DNA of 39,585 nt from Bacteroidetes bacterium UBA1947 (GTDB taxonomy: Bacteria; Bacteroidota; Bacteroidia; Chitinophagales; Chitinophagaceae), in NCBI GenBank assembly GCA_002336915.1, contig DDET01000024.1, forward strand, positions 11,344 through 50,928, given 5' to 3'. Each line of letters begins with the position of its first letter. The stretch's first letter is position 1. The translations under genes and the position numbers were made by a program. Positions 14,619-22,088 of the stretch are shown here, piece by piece. Below the pieces are notes generated by a model that ran no database searches, was not told the origin of the DNA, and saw only the letters and a program-made list of their open reading frames with translations.

Positions 14619-17021
14619 ATGCGCATAACCCTTACTTTTTTACTGGCTATCTTATTAAGCTTCTCAGCCTTCGCACAGGTCACACAGCGTGTGCGGGGTG
14701 TAGTCACCGATAAAGAATCGCATGTGCCGCTGCCGGGTGTGGCAGTATCATTCCCCAACCTGGAGAATAAACCGGGTGCCACTACCGATGAGAAAGGCCA
14801 ATTTGTGATCCCCGATATACCGGTAGGTAAGCATGCCATACATGTATCATACATAGGTTACCAGGATATTGAGGTAAGTGATATATTAGTAACATCGGGC
14901 AAAGAGGTAGTGCTGCCCTTCGAGATGCAGGAATCGGCTACCACAATGAAGGAAGTGACCATAAGCGCTAAAAAGGAGCATATCAATGAAATGGCCATAG
15001 TGAGCGCCAAGACATTTGATGTGCAGGAAACGGAACGCTATGCAGGCAGCCGCTCCGATCCCGCCCGCATGGCGTCTAACTTTGCAGGCGTGCAGGGCGG
15101 CGATGATTCGCGGAACGACATCATAGTAAGAGGCAATTCACCACAGGGTATATTATGGCGGCTGGAAGACTTAGATATCCCCAACCCCAACCACTTTGCA
15201 GTACCCGGTACCACTGGCGGCCCCGTAAGCATGCTCAACAGTAAGACCTTGGGCAATAGCGACTTTTTCACAGGAGCTTTCCCTGCCGAGTATGGTAATT
15301 CCACAGCCGGTGTCTTCGATCTTAAATTCCGTAATGGTAATGCTCAGCGGTATGAGGCAACAGCGCAGCTTGGTTTCTTAGGTACCGAACTGGCGGCAGA
15401 AGGTCCTATCTCGCGGAAGAGTGGTTCATCATTTTTGATCACTTACCGCTACTCTACTCTTAAGTTATTTGAAGGGCTTAATATTAAAATAGGCACCAGT
15501 TCAGTACCAACTTACCAGGATGCATCTTTCAAGCTCAATTTCCCGATTGGCAAGAAAGCCAATCTAGCGTTCTTTGGTTTAGGCGGCCTAAGCAAGATAG
15601 ACCTGCTGGTAAGCGACAAGACCACACCGCCGGAAGAGTTGTATGGCGAATCCGACCGCGACCAGTATTTCCATTCCAATACGGGTATCATTGGCACCTC
15701 CTTCGGCTATATCATCAACCCCAGCACCTATACCAAAATAGTGGTCGGCGAAACAGGCAATGAGATAGGTGCGCACCACGACAAGGTTTTCCGCGATGCA
15801 AATTATATGGTGGACTCTTTAAAAAGCATACTCGACTATACCTTCGGCACGGCAACTACTACGGCGCACTGGTATATCACTAAGAAGATAACTGCCAGGC
15901 ATACTTTGAAGGCCGGCATCGTGAATGATTACTACCACCTGAACCTGCTGGACAGCAGCCGCCAGTTCCCACCCACAAGGCAAGACTGGCAGCACAGGGA
16001 AGACTTTAAAGGCGGCACAGACTTACTACAGGCTTATGTACAATACAAGTATCGCCCATCGGACGCACTAACCATAACAGCCGGCCTGCACGGACAGTAC
16101 TTAACGCACAACGGATCGAAAGCTATAGAGCCACGCTCGGCTGTAAAATGGCAGCCCAATAACTCAAATACGCTCACCCTGGGCTATGGCCTGCACAGCC
16201 AGGTCCAACCTATGTACCAGTACTTCGCACATCTGCCGCAAAACGGCGCCGCCTACATGCACAACTACAATGTGGACTTCACGAGAAGTCACCATGTAGT
16301 AGCAGGCTACGATCATCGCTTCTCGAATGTGCTGCATGTAAATACAGAAGTCTATTACCAATACTTGTATAACGTACCTATAGAAACAAGAGCTGGATCT
16401 TCCTTCTCCGCAATCAACCAGGGTTCCGGCTTCGACAGGTCATTCCCTGGTGTGTTGCAGAACACAGGCACAGGTTATAACTACGGCCTGGAGCTGACAG
16501 TGGAAAAGAGTTTCGCCCATGGGTACTATGTACTGTTCTCTGGTTCTGTGTATGACTCCAAGGCCAAAGGCAATGATGGTGTGTATCGCAATACAGACTT
16601 CAACAACCACTATGCGCTCAATGTATTGGGTGGCTATGAAAAAAAGCTGGGTAAGAATAGCACCTTGATAACAGGCCTTAAGATAACCTACGCCGGCGGC
16701 AGGCTGTACTCCCCACCAGATGTAGCAGCCTCAAATGCCCAGGGCGACTTTATAGTTATCGACAGCACACGAAACACCCTTAAGTTTCCCGATTACTTTC
16801 GGGCAGATGTGAAACTGGGTGTGCGCATCAACGGCAAGAAGATAACGCATGAGATAGCCATTGACCTTGTGAACGTAACAGGCAGCAAGAACCTGCTTTC
16901 ACTTACCTATAGCTCCGATGCTGCAGCGCAAGGCCAATACCCCTTCCTGAAGCAGTACCAGCTTGGCTTCCTGCCTTTGTTCTATTACAGGGTAGACTTT
17001 GGCTTTGGTAAAAAGAAGTAA
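14619..17021 (+). CDS. TonB-dependent receptor with carboxypeptidase-like N-terminal domain
   Basis: An 800-residue outer-membrane receptor. Residues 1-19 are a signal peptide (ends FAQ). A CarboxypepD_reg-like domain follows (about 24-105): VRGVVTDKESHVPLPGVAVS, GATTDEKGQFVIPDIPVGKH and HVSYIGYQ. The plug domain has DIIVRGNSPQGILWRLEDLD (about 167-186) and AEYGNSTAGVFDLKFRNG (about 224-241). The rest is a 22-strand-type barrel ending in aromatic YYRVDFGFGKKK. The ligand is not evident; no SusD partner follows, so it is not a standard glycan-uptake pair. The broken response-regulator gene starts 35 bp downstream. Confidence 0.92.
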   Translation: MRITLTFLLAILLSFSAFAQVTQRVRGVVTDKESHVPLPGVAVSFPNLENKPGATTDEKGQFVIPDIPVGKHAIHVSYIGYQDIEVSDILVTSGKEVVLPFEMQESATTMKEVTISAKKEHINEMAIVSAKTFDVQETERYAGSRSDPARMASNFAGVQGGDDSRNDIIVRGNSPQGILWRLEDLDIPNPNHFAVPGTTGGPVSMLNSKTLGNSDFFTGAFPAEYGNSTAGVFDLKFRNGNAQRYEATAQLGFLGTELAAEGPISRKSGSSFLITYRYSTLKLFEGLNIKIGTSSVPTYQDASFKLNFPIGKKANLAFFGLGGLSKIDLLVSDKTTPPEELYGESDRDQYFHSNTGIIGTSFGYIINPSTYTKIVVGETGNEIGAHHDKVFRDANYMVDSLKSILDYTFGTATTTAHWYITKKITARHTLKAGIVNDYYHLNLLDSSRQFPPTRQDWQHREDFKGGTDLLQAYVQYKYRPSDALTITAGLHGQYLTHNGSKAIEPRSAVKWQPNNSNTLTLGYGLHSQVQPMYQYFAHLPQNGAAYMHNYNVDFTRSHHVVAGYDHRFSNVLHVNTEVYYQYLYNVPIETRAGSSFSAINQGSGFDRSFPGVLQNTGTGYNYGLELTVEKSFAHGYYVLFSGSVYDSKAKGNDGVYRNTDFNNHYALNVLGGYEKKLGKNSTLITGLKITYAGGRLYSPPDVAASNAQGDFIVIDSTRNTLKFPDYFRADVKLGVRINGKKITHEIAIDLVNVTGSKNLLSLTYSSDAAAQGQYPFLKQYQLGFLPLFYYRVDFGFGKKK

Positions 17022-17056
17022 CGGCAAGCTATTTATATTGCATAAAACCGGGAACG

Positions 17057-17478
17057 ATGAGCGCACCATACATCTTAATGCTGGAAGACGACAACGACGA
17101 CCGCCTGATAACGGAAAGCTTCTTCGCAGAAAAGGGCATGATATAGGCCTCGAGTTTGTAACCCATGGCTTTGAAGTAATGGACTTCCTGTCAGTATGTG
17201 AGCGCACGGGAACACCATACCCCAAGCTCATTATACTGGACAAGCATGTACCCATAGGCAGTGGCGTAGAAGTACTCAAAGAACTAAAGGTGCATCCTGT
17301 TTATAAGAAATTACCCATAGTAATAGTAAGCGGCACTGCCCTGCCCTATGAAGTTGCTGAATGCTATGCACTGGGCGTGAACTCCTACATCACAAAGCCA
17401 TCTACAGATGCACTTACAGCAAAGAAAATAGAGAGCTTCGTAAACTACTGGTTCAATATTGTGGAACTACCTGTTTAG
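17057..17478 (+). pseudogene. Single-domain response regulator, frameshifted
   Basis: The gene starts at ATG 17057 with MSAPYILMLEDDNDDRLITE, a typical receiver-domain start with the acidic pocket, but this frame hits TAG at 17144-17146 after 29 codons. The rest continues in another frame: GLEFVTHGFEVMDFL, then KLIILDKHVPIGSGVEVLKEL with the phospho-acceptor Asp, PIVIVSGTA with the conserved Ser, and NSYITKPS with the conserved Lys. Removing two bases (an AT repeat in GATATAGG, 17141-17145) joins both parts into a 139-residue Rcp1-like receiver without output domain. All key residues survive, so the break is recent, a sequencing error, or a slippery site. The end overlaps the convergent PLD-like gene by 4 bp. 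Confidence 0.85.
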
Positions 17479-18890
17479 AGTTTAACCACTTTTTGCGTGT
17501 TAGTATAGCTGCCCGCCGAATAATGTATGAAGTAAACACCGGCTTGAGCAGGTGCAAATGAACAGCTGTAAGTACCGGGCTGCACTATAATGTTATTAAC
17601 AGGCATTGCAATCAGTTGACCATACAGGTTTGTAACAGACACGGTTACAGGACAAGCCGTACTTACAGTATATGTAATAACCGGGGCATCGTTAAAAGGA
17701 TTGGGACATACCTTGAAATCAGCCATTGCATTCTGCAATTGTGATGCCCCTGTGCTACAACCCGATTGCGCTGCAAGCGTGCCGCCGAGTGTTGTAAAGT
17801 TCGCATTGAAGGACTGGTAATACATGTTGGCTATCGTATCGCTATGGATAATGACAATGTTCTCGTCATTGTCCGTATTGGCAGATGAGCTCCAATTATG
17901 TGAGCCTGTTTCTACCATAGGATCCGAGCAGGTATTTGAGGGGTCAACGATCATGAACTTATTATGGTAGATACCCGTACCGCTATATACCTTGAAGTTA
18001 TTGCCGAGGTTGGTAACAAAGATATCATGCGGCGAGTAGGAGTCACTGAACGAATCATCTATGCCTGCAACATATACACCTGCATTCTTCCTGTTTACTA
18101 TCGCCGTGGCATCAGCAGTATAAGTAAAGGTGTACATGCCAAAATAGAAGTCCGTATTGGCAGTATTTATCGTGCTGATGATGCGGGAATTGGTGTTGTC
18201 CGACGGACTGAAATAAAGCTCCACCTGGTGGCCATCTACGGTGAAGCTATGCTGTCCCAGGTCGTTCTTAAACGATCCGAATTTTGAGTTAGCCAGGTTA
18301 GGTGTAGCAGCAGCGCCGCCCCACATCAGGTTAAACTCATTGGTATAAGCTCGCGCCAACGCAGAATCCTGCAGGAAGACCACATTATTATAATCGCTAC
18401 TAAATTGCTGGCTGCTCCAGTTCATAGAACCTGTATAAACCACTGCGTCAGCTGGGTCGGCAGAGCCTGCATCAATGATCATAACCTTATTGTGCATGAT
18501 CCCATAATCGGAACTCGTAGGGCTGGCAAGTGTAGGAATAGCGGCATTAAGATGCGACAAGCCCGAATTTGAAGAACTCCCGTCATATATCCAGCGTATT
18601 TGCACACCGCGGCTTAATGCGCTATTCATAGCTCCAGCGATATCGGCATAGGATGTACTGTAGCTAAAATTGTACATAGCCACATCAACCGTATATTTTG
18701 CCCTGTTGATATAAGCTACCACTGTATCAGCAATGTGAGTGGAGTAAACTGCATTTACACCGGTAGAGACAGCATTGTTGACAGGGTGATTAAAATATAC
18801 TTTTATTTTGTCTCCTGCCAATGCGCTGGCAGCCACAGATACAAAGCAAAAGATAAGACCTGCGCGTAAATATTTCCACATTTTTTTCAA
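17475..18890 (-). CDS. T9SS-exported phospholipase D-like protein
   Basis: A 471-residue protein with signal peptide MKKMWKYLRAGLIFCFVSVA to about residue 25 (ALAG). Two HKD motifs mark the PLD superfamily: H133-N-K135 with D140 followed by TGSMNWSS (S155, N157), and H309-N-K311 with D316 followed by TGSHNWSS (S330, N332). Both catalytic halves are intact, so an active phosphodiesterase is expected; single-chain, two-HKD proteins of this kind include nucleases and phospholipases. Residues from about 392 form a type IX sorting domain (VCPNPFNDAPVITY, then VSVTNLYGQLI, ending TQKVVKL). The enzyme is thus expected outside the cell or on its surface, perhaps for DNA or lipid breakdown. The substrate is open. 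Confidence 0.9.
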   Translation of the reverse strand: MKKMWKYLRAGLIFCFVSVAASALAGDKIKVYFNHPVNNAVSTGVNAVYSTHIADTVVAYINRAKYTVDVAMYNFSYSTSYADIAGAMNSALSRGVQIRWIYDGSSSNSGLSHLNAAIPTLASPTSSDYGIMHNKVMIIDAGSADPADAVVYTGSMNWSSQQFSSDYNNVVFLQDSALARAYTNEFNLMWGGAAATPNLANSKFGSFKNDLGQHSFTVDGHQVELYFSPSDNTNSRIISTINTANTDFYFGMYTFTYTADATAIVNRKNAGVYVAGIDDSFSDSYSPHDIFVTNLGNNFKVYSGTGIYHNKFMIVDPSNTCSDPMVETGSHNWSSSANTDNDENIVIIHSDTIANMYYQSFNANFTTLGGTLAAQSGCSTGASQLQNAMADFKVCPNPFNDAPVITYTVSTACPVTVSVTNLYGQLIAMPVNNIIVQPGTYSCSFAPAQAGVYFIHYSAGSYTNTQKVVKL

Positions 18891-18997
18891 GCGGCAAACT
18901 TACTAAATGCTATATGGGAACCTCCTATTGCAATATGAACAAAATGCTAACAAATCATTACCCGGGGATGGTATGATATTTTAGTGTTCCTCGCAAA

Positions 18998-19363
18998 ATG
19001 TCAGACATGAAAAACACAGATGAAGAAAAGAAAACCAACAGCAGCGTTAAAGGCCCTGATACCGATAAGGATAAGGAAAACGGCCATAAAAAGCATAGCG
19101 TATCGGCGCTGCAGGCAGCAGCCCTGGGCCGCAGTGCTACTGCGCAAGTGGACAGGCATAGCAACAGTGGCCTTGCCAACACAGGCACAAACATCTCTTA
19201 CGAAGGAGCCACGGCGCCCGGGGCAGGTGGTTCAGCAGGTACAGGCTATGCCTCAGGCAAAGAAGCTGCAGATGAAAGGCTGAGTTCCGAGTCGGACTAT
19301 GACAATGCAAGAGTGGAAGAGCCTTTAAAGAAAGACGATAAGGGAACCAAGAAGAATAAATAA
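18998..19363 (+). CDS. Small hydrophilic, low-complexity protein of unknown function
   Basis: A 121-residue protein with no signal peptide or hydrophobic segment. It is rich in Lys, Asp, Glu, Ser, Gly and Ala, with charged ends (TDKDKENGHKKH near the start, KKDDKGTKKNK at the end) and a Gly/Ala/Ser centre (APGAGGSAGTGYASGKEAA). This is the profile of a disordered protein. I recognise no family. The codon pattern and its own downstream hairpin support a real gene. Another frame shadowing it (19020-19283) is dismissed. Confidence 0.6.
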   Translation: MSDMKNTDEEKKTNSSVKGPDTDKDKENGHKKHSVSALQAAALGRSATAQVDRHSNSGLANTGTNISYEGATAPGAGGSAGTGYASGKEAADERLSSESDYDNARVEEPLKKDDKGTKKNK

Positions 19364-19378
19364 TTATTGTGTGCTCAA

Positions 19379-19420
19379 AAAAAGAGATGGCTGTTGAAGC
19401 ATAAACAGTCCTCTCTTTTT
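19379..19420. terminator. Long bidirectional terminator
   Basis: Arms 19379-19395 and 19404-19420 pair over 17 positions with one mismatch and one G-T pair, loop of 8 nt. The A tract and T tract at the ends make it work in both directions, between the convergent small genes. Confidence 0.8.
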
Positions 19421-19435
19421 GCTTTTACCTCGCCA

Positions 19436-19810
19436 TTAAGTCATCTCGCTCCTGTAAAGGAACTCAATAGAAGAATAAAGGCCCTGGGCAGTCCTGATGT
19501 CAGCCAGTATCTTTTTCTTTTTGTTGTAGTTCCTAAGCGTAATTACGGCACCAAAGAGTGAACTGCCCAATATAGTGCTGGTAGCAGTTGCATCTAGTTG
19601 CTTATAATCAATAAAGGGTAACTGGGCTAATCGCTCAAGTATCATGTCATTAGAAGAATCTTCTTTGAGATATTTTTTCAGTTCCCCGGAATATTTTGAA
19701 AAGCCTTCTATCGCCTCATTGCTGTCATTGCCTTTAAGAATATTATCCGCTTGCGATACGATATCTTTCAACTGCCTTGCAATGAGTGCTTGCCTTTCTT
19801 GCTGGTCCAC
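19436..19810 (-). CDS. Hypothetical protein with one hydrophobic segment
   Basis: A 124-residue protein starting with GTG at 19810 (first residues MDQQERQALIARQLKDIVSQ). The first 70 residues are helical and charged. A hydrophobic stretch (ATSTILGSSLFGAVITL, about 75-92) is followed by a basic RNYNKKKKILADIR. It may be membrane associated, with the basic run on the cytoplasmic side. No family is recognised. It converges on the small hydrophilic gene and shares its terminator. Confidence 0.55.
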   Translation of the reverse strand: MDQQERQALIARQLKDIVSQADNILKGNDSNEAIEGFSKYSGELKKYLKEDSSNDMILERLAQLPFIDYKQLDATATSTILGSSLFGAVITLRNYNKKKKILADIRTAQGLYSSIEFLYRSEMT

Positions 19811-19900
19811 GGGCTTTTACTTTTCATCAATTTACAAATATTTCACAAAAAGGAATGGCTACCTTTTGAGTAGCCATTCATTTTATTAAGAGACGCTTAT

Positions 19901-21307
19901 TTAGAGATGTATCGCTTCGCCAAGTGCTACTTCAATAGCATCTTTCACGCTTTCGCTCATAGTGGGGTGCGGGTGTATGCTATCCAGCACTTCCTGCCAG
20001 GTAGTTTCCAGCTTGCGGGCAGTTACGGTTTGTACGATTATCTCAGTAACGTTGGCACCTATCATATGTGTACCAAGCCACTCGCCGTACTTAGCATCGA
20101 AGATCACTTTTACAAAACCTTCGGTTGCACCTGCAGCGCTCGCCTTACCTGAGGCTGAGAATGGGAACTTACCTACTTTCAGCTCGTAACCGGCTTCTTT
20201 GGCCTGTGCTTCGGTCATACCTACAGAGGCTATTTCGGGAGAACAGTAAGTACAGCCCGGGATGTTGCCATAATCAATAGGTTCGGGCATGTGGTGATAT
20301 TTGCCTTCTCTATTAGCTATCGCTTCAACGCAAATGATACCAGCTTTAGATGCCACGTGTGCCAGCGCAGGGCCGGGAACGATATCGCCTATAGCGTAAA
20401 CGCCATCCACATTTGTTTTGTAGTATTTATCAACCAGCACCTTTCCCTTGTCGGTTTTAATGCCGGCAGCTTCAAGACCTATATTCTCTATATTGGCTGC
20501 TATACCTACCGCACTTAGTACGATATCCGCCTCCAGTATTATTTCGCCGTCTTTGGTTTTCACGGTTGCCTTTACACCTGCACCGGAAGTGTCTACCTTC
20601 TCCACAGATGCATTGGTCATAACGGTGATGCCTTTTTTCTTAAAGCTCTTTTCCAGCTCCTTAGAAATATCCTCGTCCTCTACGGGTACAATGCGTGGCA
20701 TAAATTCCACTATCGTAACCTTTGTACCCAGGCTGGCGTAGAAGTAGGCAAACTCAACACCGATCGCGCCTGAACCTACCACTATCATGGTCTTAGGTTG
20801 CGTAGGCAGTACCATAGCTTCGCGGTAGCCTATTACCTTCTTGCCATCAATAGGCAGGTTGGGTAGCTGGCGGCTGCGTGCACCCGTAGCCAGTATAATA
20901 TGCTTAGCTGTTTGTACGGTAGTTTTACCATCGGCACCGGTGATCTCCAGTTCTTTTTTGGCATTGAGCTTGGCCATACCCATTATCACGTCTATCTTGT
21001 TCTTACGCATCAGGAACTGCACGCCCTTGCTCATCTTATCAGCCACACCACGGCTGCGTTTTATCACAGCAGGAAAATCGGCACTAAAGTCCTTAGCCTG
21101 TATACCATAATCGGCAGCATGGCTGAAGTACTCATATACGTTAGCAGTCTTCAATAACGCTTTTGTGGGGATACAACCCCAGTTAAGACAGATACCGCCG
21201 AGGCTCTCCTTCTCCACTACTGCTGTCTTAAGACCCAATTGTGATGCACGGATAGCAGCCACATAACCACCGGGGCCGCTACCAACAACTATTACATCAT
21301 ATGCCAT
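19901..21307 (-). CDS. lpdA: Dihydrolipoyl dehydrogenase (E3)
   Basis: A 468-residue flavoprotein. MAYDVIVVGSGPGGYVAAIR is the FAD-binding GxGxxG start; the redox disulfide is C40-LNWG-C45 in GGICLNWGCIPTKAL; the NAD-binding site is VVGSGAIGVEFA; the C-terminal active-site base is in HPHPTMSESVKDA. It reoxidises dihydrolipoamide of the 2-oxoacid dehydrogenase complexes and the glycine cleavage system, with NAD+ as acceptor. A 13-codon upstream extension is in frame, but the ATG at 21307 matches the family N-terminus and leaves the -7 element at 21344-21351 upstream. It stands alone, not next to E1/E2 genes. Confidence 0.96.
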   Translation of the reverse strand: MAYDVIVVGSGPGGYVAAIRASQLGLKTAVVEKESLGGICLNWGCIPTKALLKTANVYEYFSHAADYGIQAKDFSADFPAVIKRSRGVADKMSKGVQFLMRKNKIDVIMGMAKLNAKKELEITGADGKTTVQTAKHIILATGARSRQLPNLPIDGKKVIGYREAMVLPTQPKTMIVVGSGAIGVEFAYFYASLGTKVTIVEFMPRIVPVEDEDISKELEKSFKKKGITVMTNASVEKVDTSGAGVKATVKTKDGEIILEADIVLSAVGIAANIENIGLEAAGIKTDKGKVLVDKYYKTNVDGVYAIGDIVPGPALAHVASKAGIICVEAIANREGKYHHMPEPIDYGNIPGCTYCSPEIASVGMTEAQAKEAGYELKVGKFPFSASGKASAAGATEGFVKVIFDAKYGEWLGTHMIGANVTEIIVQTVTARKLETTWQEVLDSIHPHPTMSESVKDAIEVALGEAIHL

Positions 21308-21343
21308 AAAAAGAAATGATTTAAAAATGGTTAAATGAACCCG

Positions 21344-21351
21344 CAAATGTA
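21344..21351 (-). promoter_or_regulatory. Candidate -7 element for lpdA
   Basis: TACATTTG on the minus strand (exact TAnnTTTG), 36 bp before the ATG at 21307. No clear -33 TTG at the usual spacing. Confidence 0.4.
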
Positions 21352-21428
21352 GTAATAAAGTAGAAAGTAACGAGTAGAAAATAGAAAGCTTTCACAAATT
21401 AGCAATTGCATGAATATCATACATATAA

Positions 21429-21460
21429 AAAGGCAGCCCACACTTTAGCGGGCCGCCTTT
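21429..21460. terminator. Terminator between lpdA and the small membrane protein gene
   Basis: AAAGGCAGCCC (21429-21439) / GGGCCGCCTTT (21450-21460), one mismatch in 11 positions, 10-nt loop. It follows the stop of the minus-strand gene at 21487. Confidence 0.75.
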
Positions 21461-21486
21461 CTTAACTAACCATTAAAACCCATCGA

Positions 21487-21702
21487 CTAACTCAAATGTC
21501 CGTCGGCACCCGCCTTACGGTGGTGCGGCTTATGAGCTTTGTGGTTAAACAAATGCTTTATCATCATTTCGCCTTCACCTTCAAGATTTTCAGCAACATC
21601 TTTGCCTTTGGCTGTCATGTATTGATACAATTTCAAAGCAGGATAGTATGCTATCGCTGCGCCCAGGAGCACGAGGCCCGTCATTTTCCAATAGCTTTTC
21701 AT
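21487..21702 (-). CDS. Small single-pass membrane protein
   Basis: A 71-residue protein: one N-terminal membrane helix (MTGLVLLGAAIAYYPALKLY, about 7-26), then an acidic stretch (ENLEGEGEMMIKHLF) and a His/Lys-rich tail (NHKAHKPHHRKAGADGH). The cluster of basic and His residues may sit on one membrane face or bind a metal or nucleic acid, but nothing specific is recognised. It has its own terminator. Confidence 0.6.
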   Translation of the reverse strand: MKSYWKMTGLVLLGAAIAYYPALKLYQYMTAKGKDVAENLEGEGEMMIKHLFNHKAHKPHHRKAGADGHLS

Positions 21703-22088
21703 GTGTTATGTTTTTATGGTTCTACAATTTATCATCCAAAACCCATAAAAAACCAAGCCACCGTTGCACAGATAACAGCAAACAGGTAACAGGTAGCCGT
21801 GAAAGGTGTGTTAATAATTCAATTGCGGTGGCCACAAATACCGCTCCAATCTGCCTCAATAAATGTCAAGGAATGATTAACTGGGCGTTAATTAACATGG
21901 GCTCGTGTGTGGGATAACGAGGCAGTAATAAGCAGGTAACAATAACAGGCTTGAAATAATGATTGTGTGACACATCAGTAACCTTACTGACATGCGGAGC
22001 GATGATCTTTACACCGTATTTGCAAATACGAAGTAAACCCGAAGAGTATATTTCTAAACTTATCACAAACAATCAAAAACATTTATCC
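21703..22088. other. Intergenic region upstream of the lamin-tail-like gene
   Basis: 386 bp divergent gap with no gene seen. AACAGGTAACAGGTAG (near 21780) and GCAGGTAACAATAACAGG (near 21931) are loose repeats of the same words. The clearest element is the palindrome at 22015-22030 (separate entry). A near-consensus -7, TATATTTC, lies at 22047-22054. Confidence 0.4.
22015..22030. promoter_or_regulatory. 16-bp perfect palindrome, possible operator
   Basis: CGTATTTGCAAATACG is fully self-complementary and lies 58 bp before the ATG at 22089, just ahead of a near -7 element (TATATTTC, 22047-22054). It is a natural dimer-binding site; the protein is unknown. Confidence 0.5.

Noticed and set aside
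14619..17021. TonB-dependent receptor as a SusC-type glycan-uptake gene
   Set aside because: No SusD-like gene follows and no glycoside hydrolases are present, so there is no basis for a polysaccharide-utilisation locus.
18895..18902. TAAGTTTG on the minus strand as promoter of the PLD-like gene
   Set aside because: It ends only 4 bp before the ATG, leaving no room for a leader; most likely chance, unless the message is leaderless.
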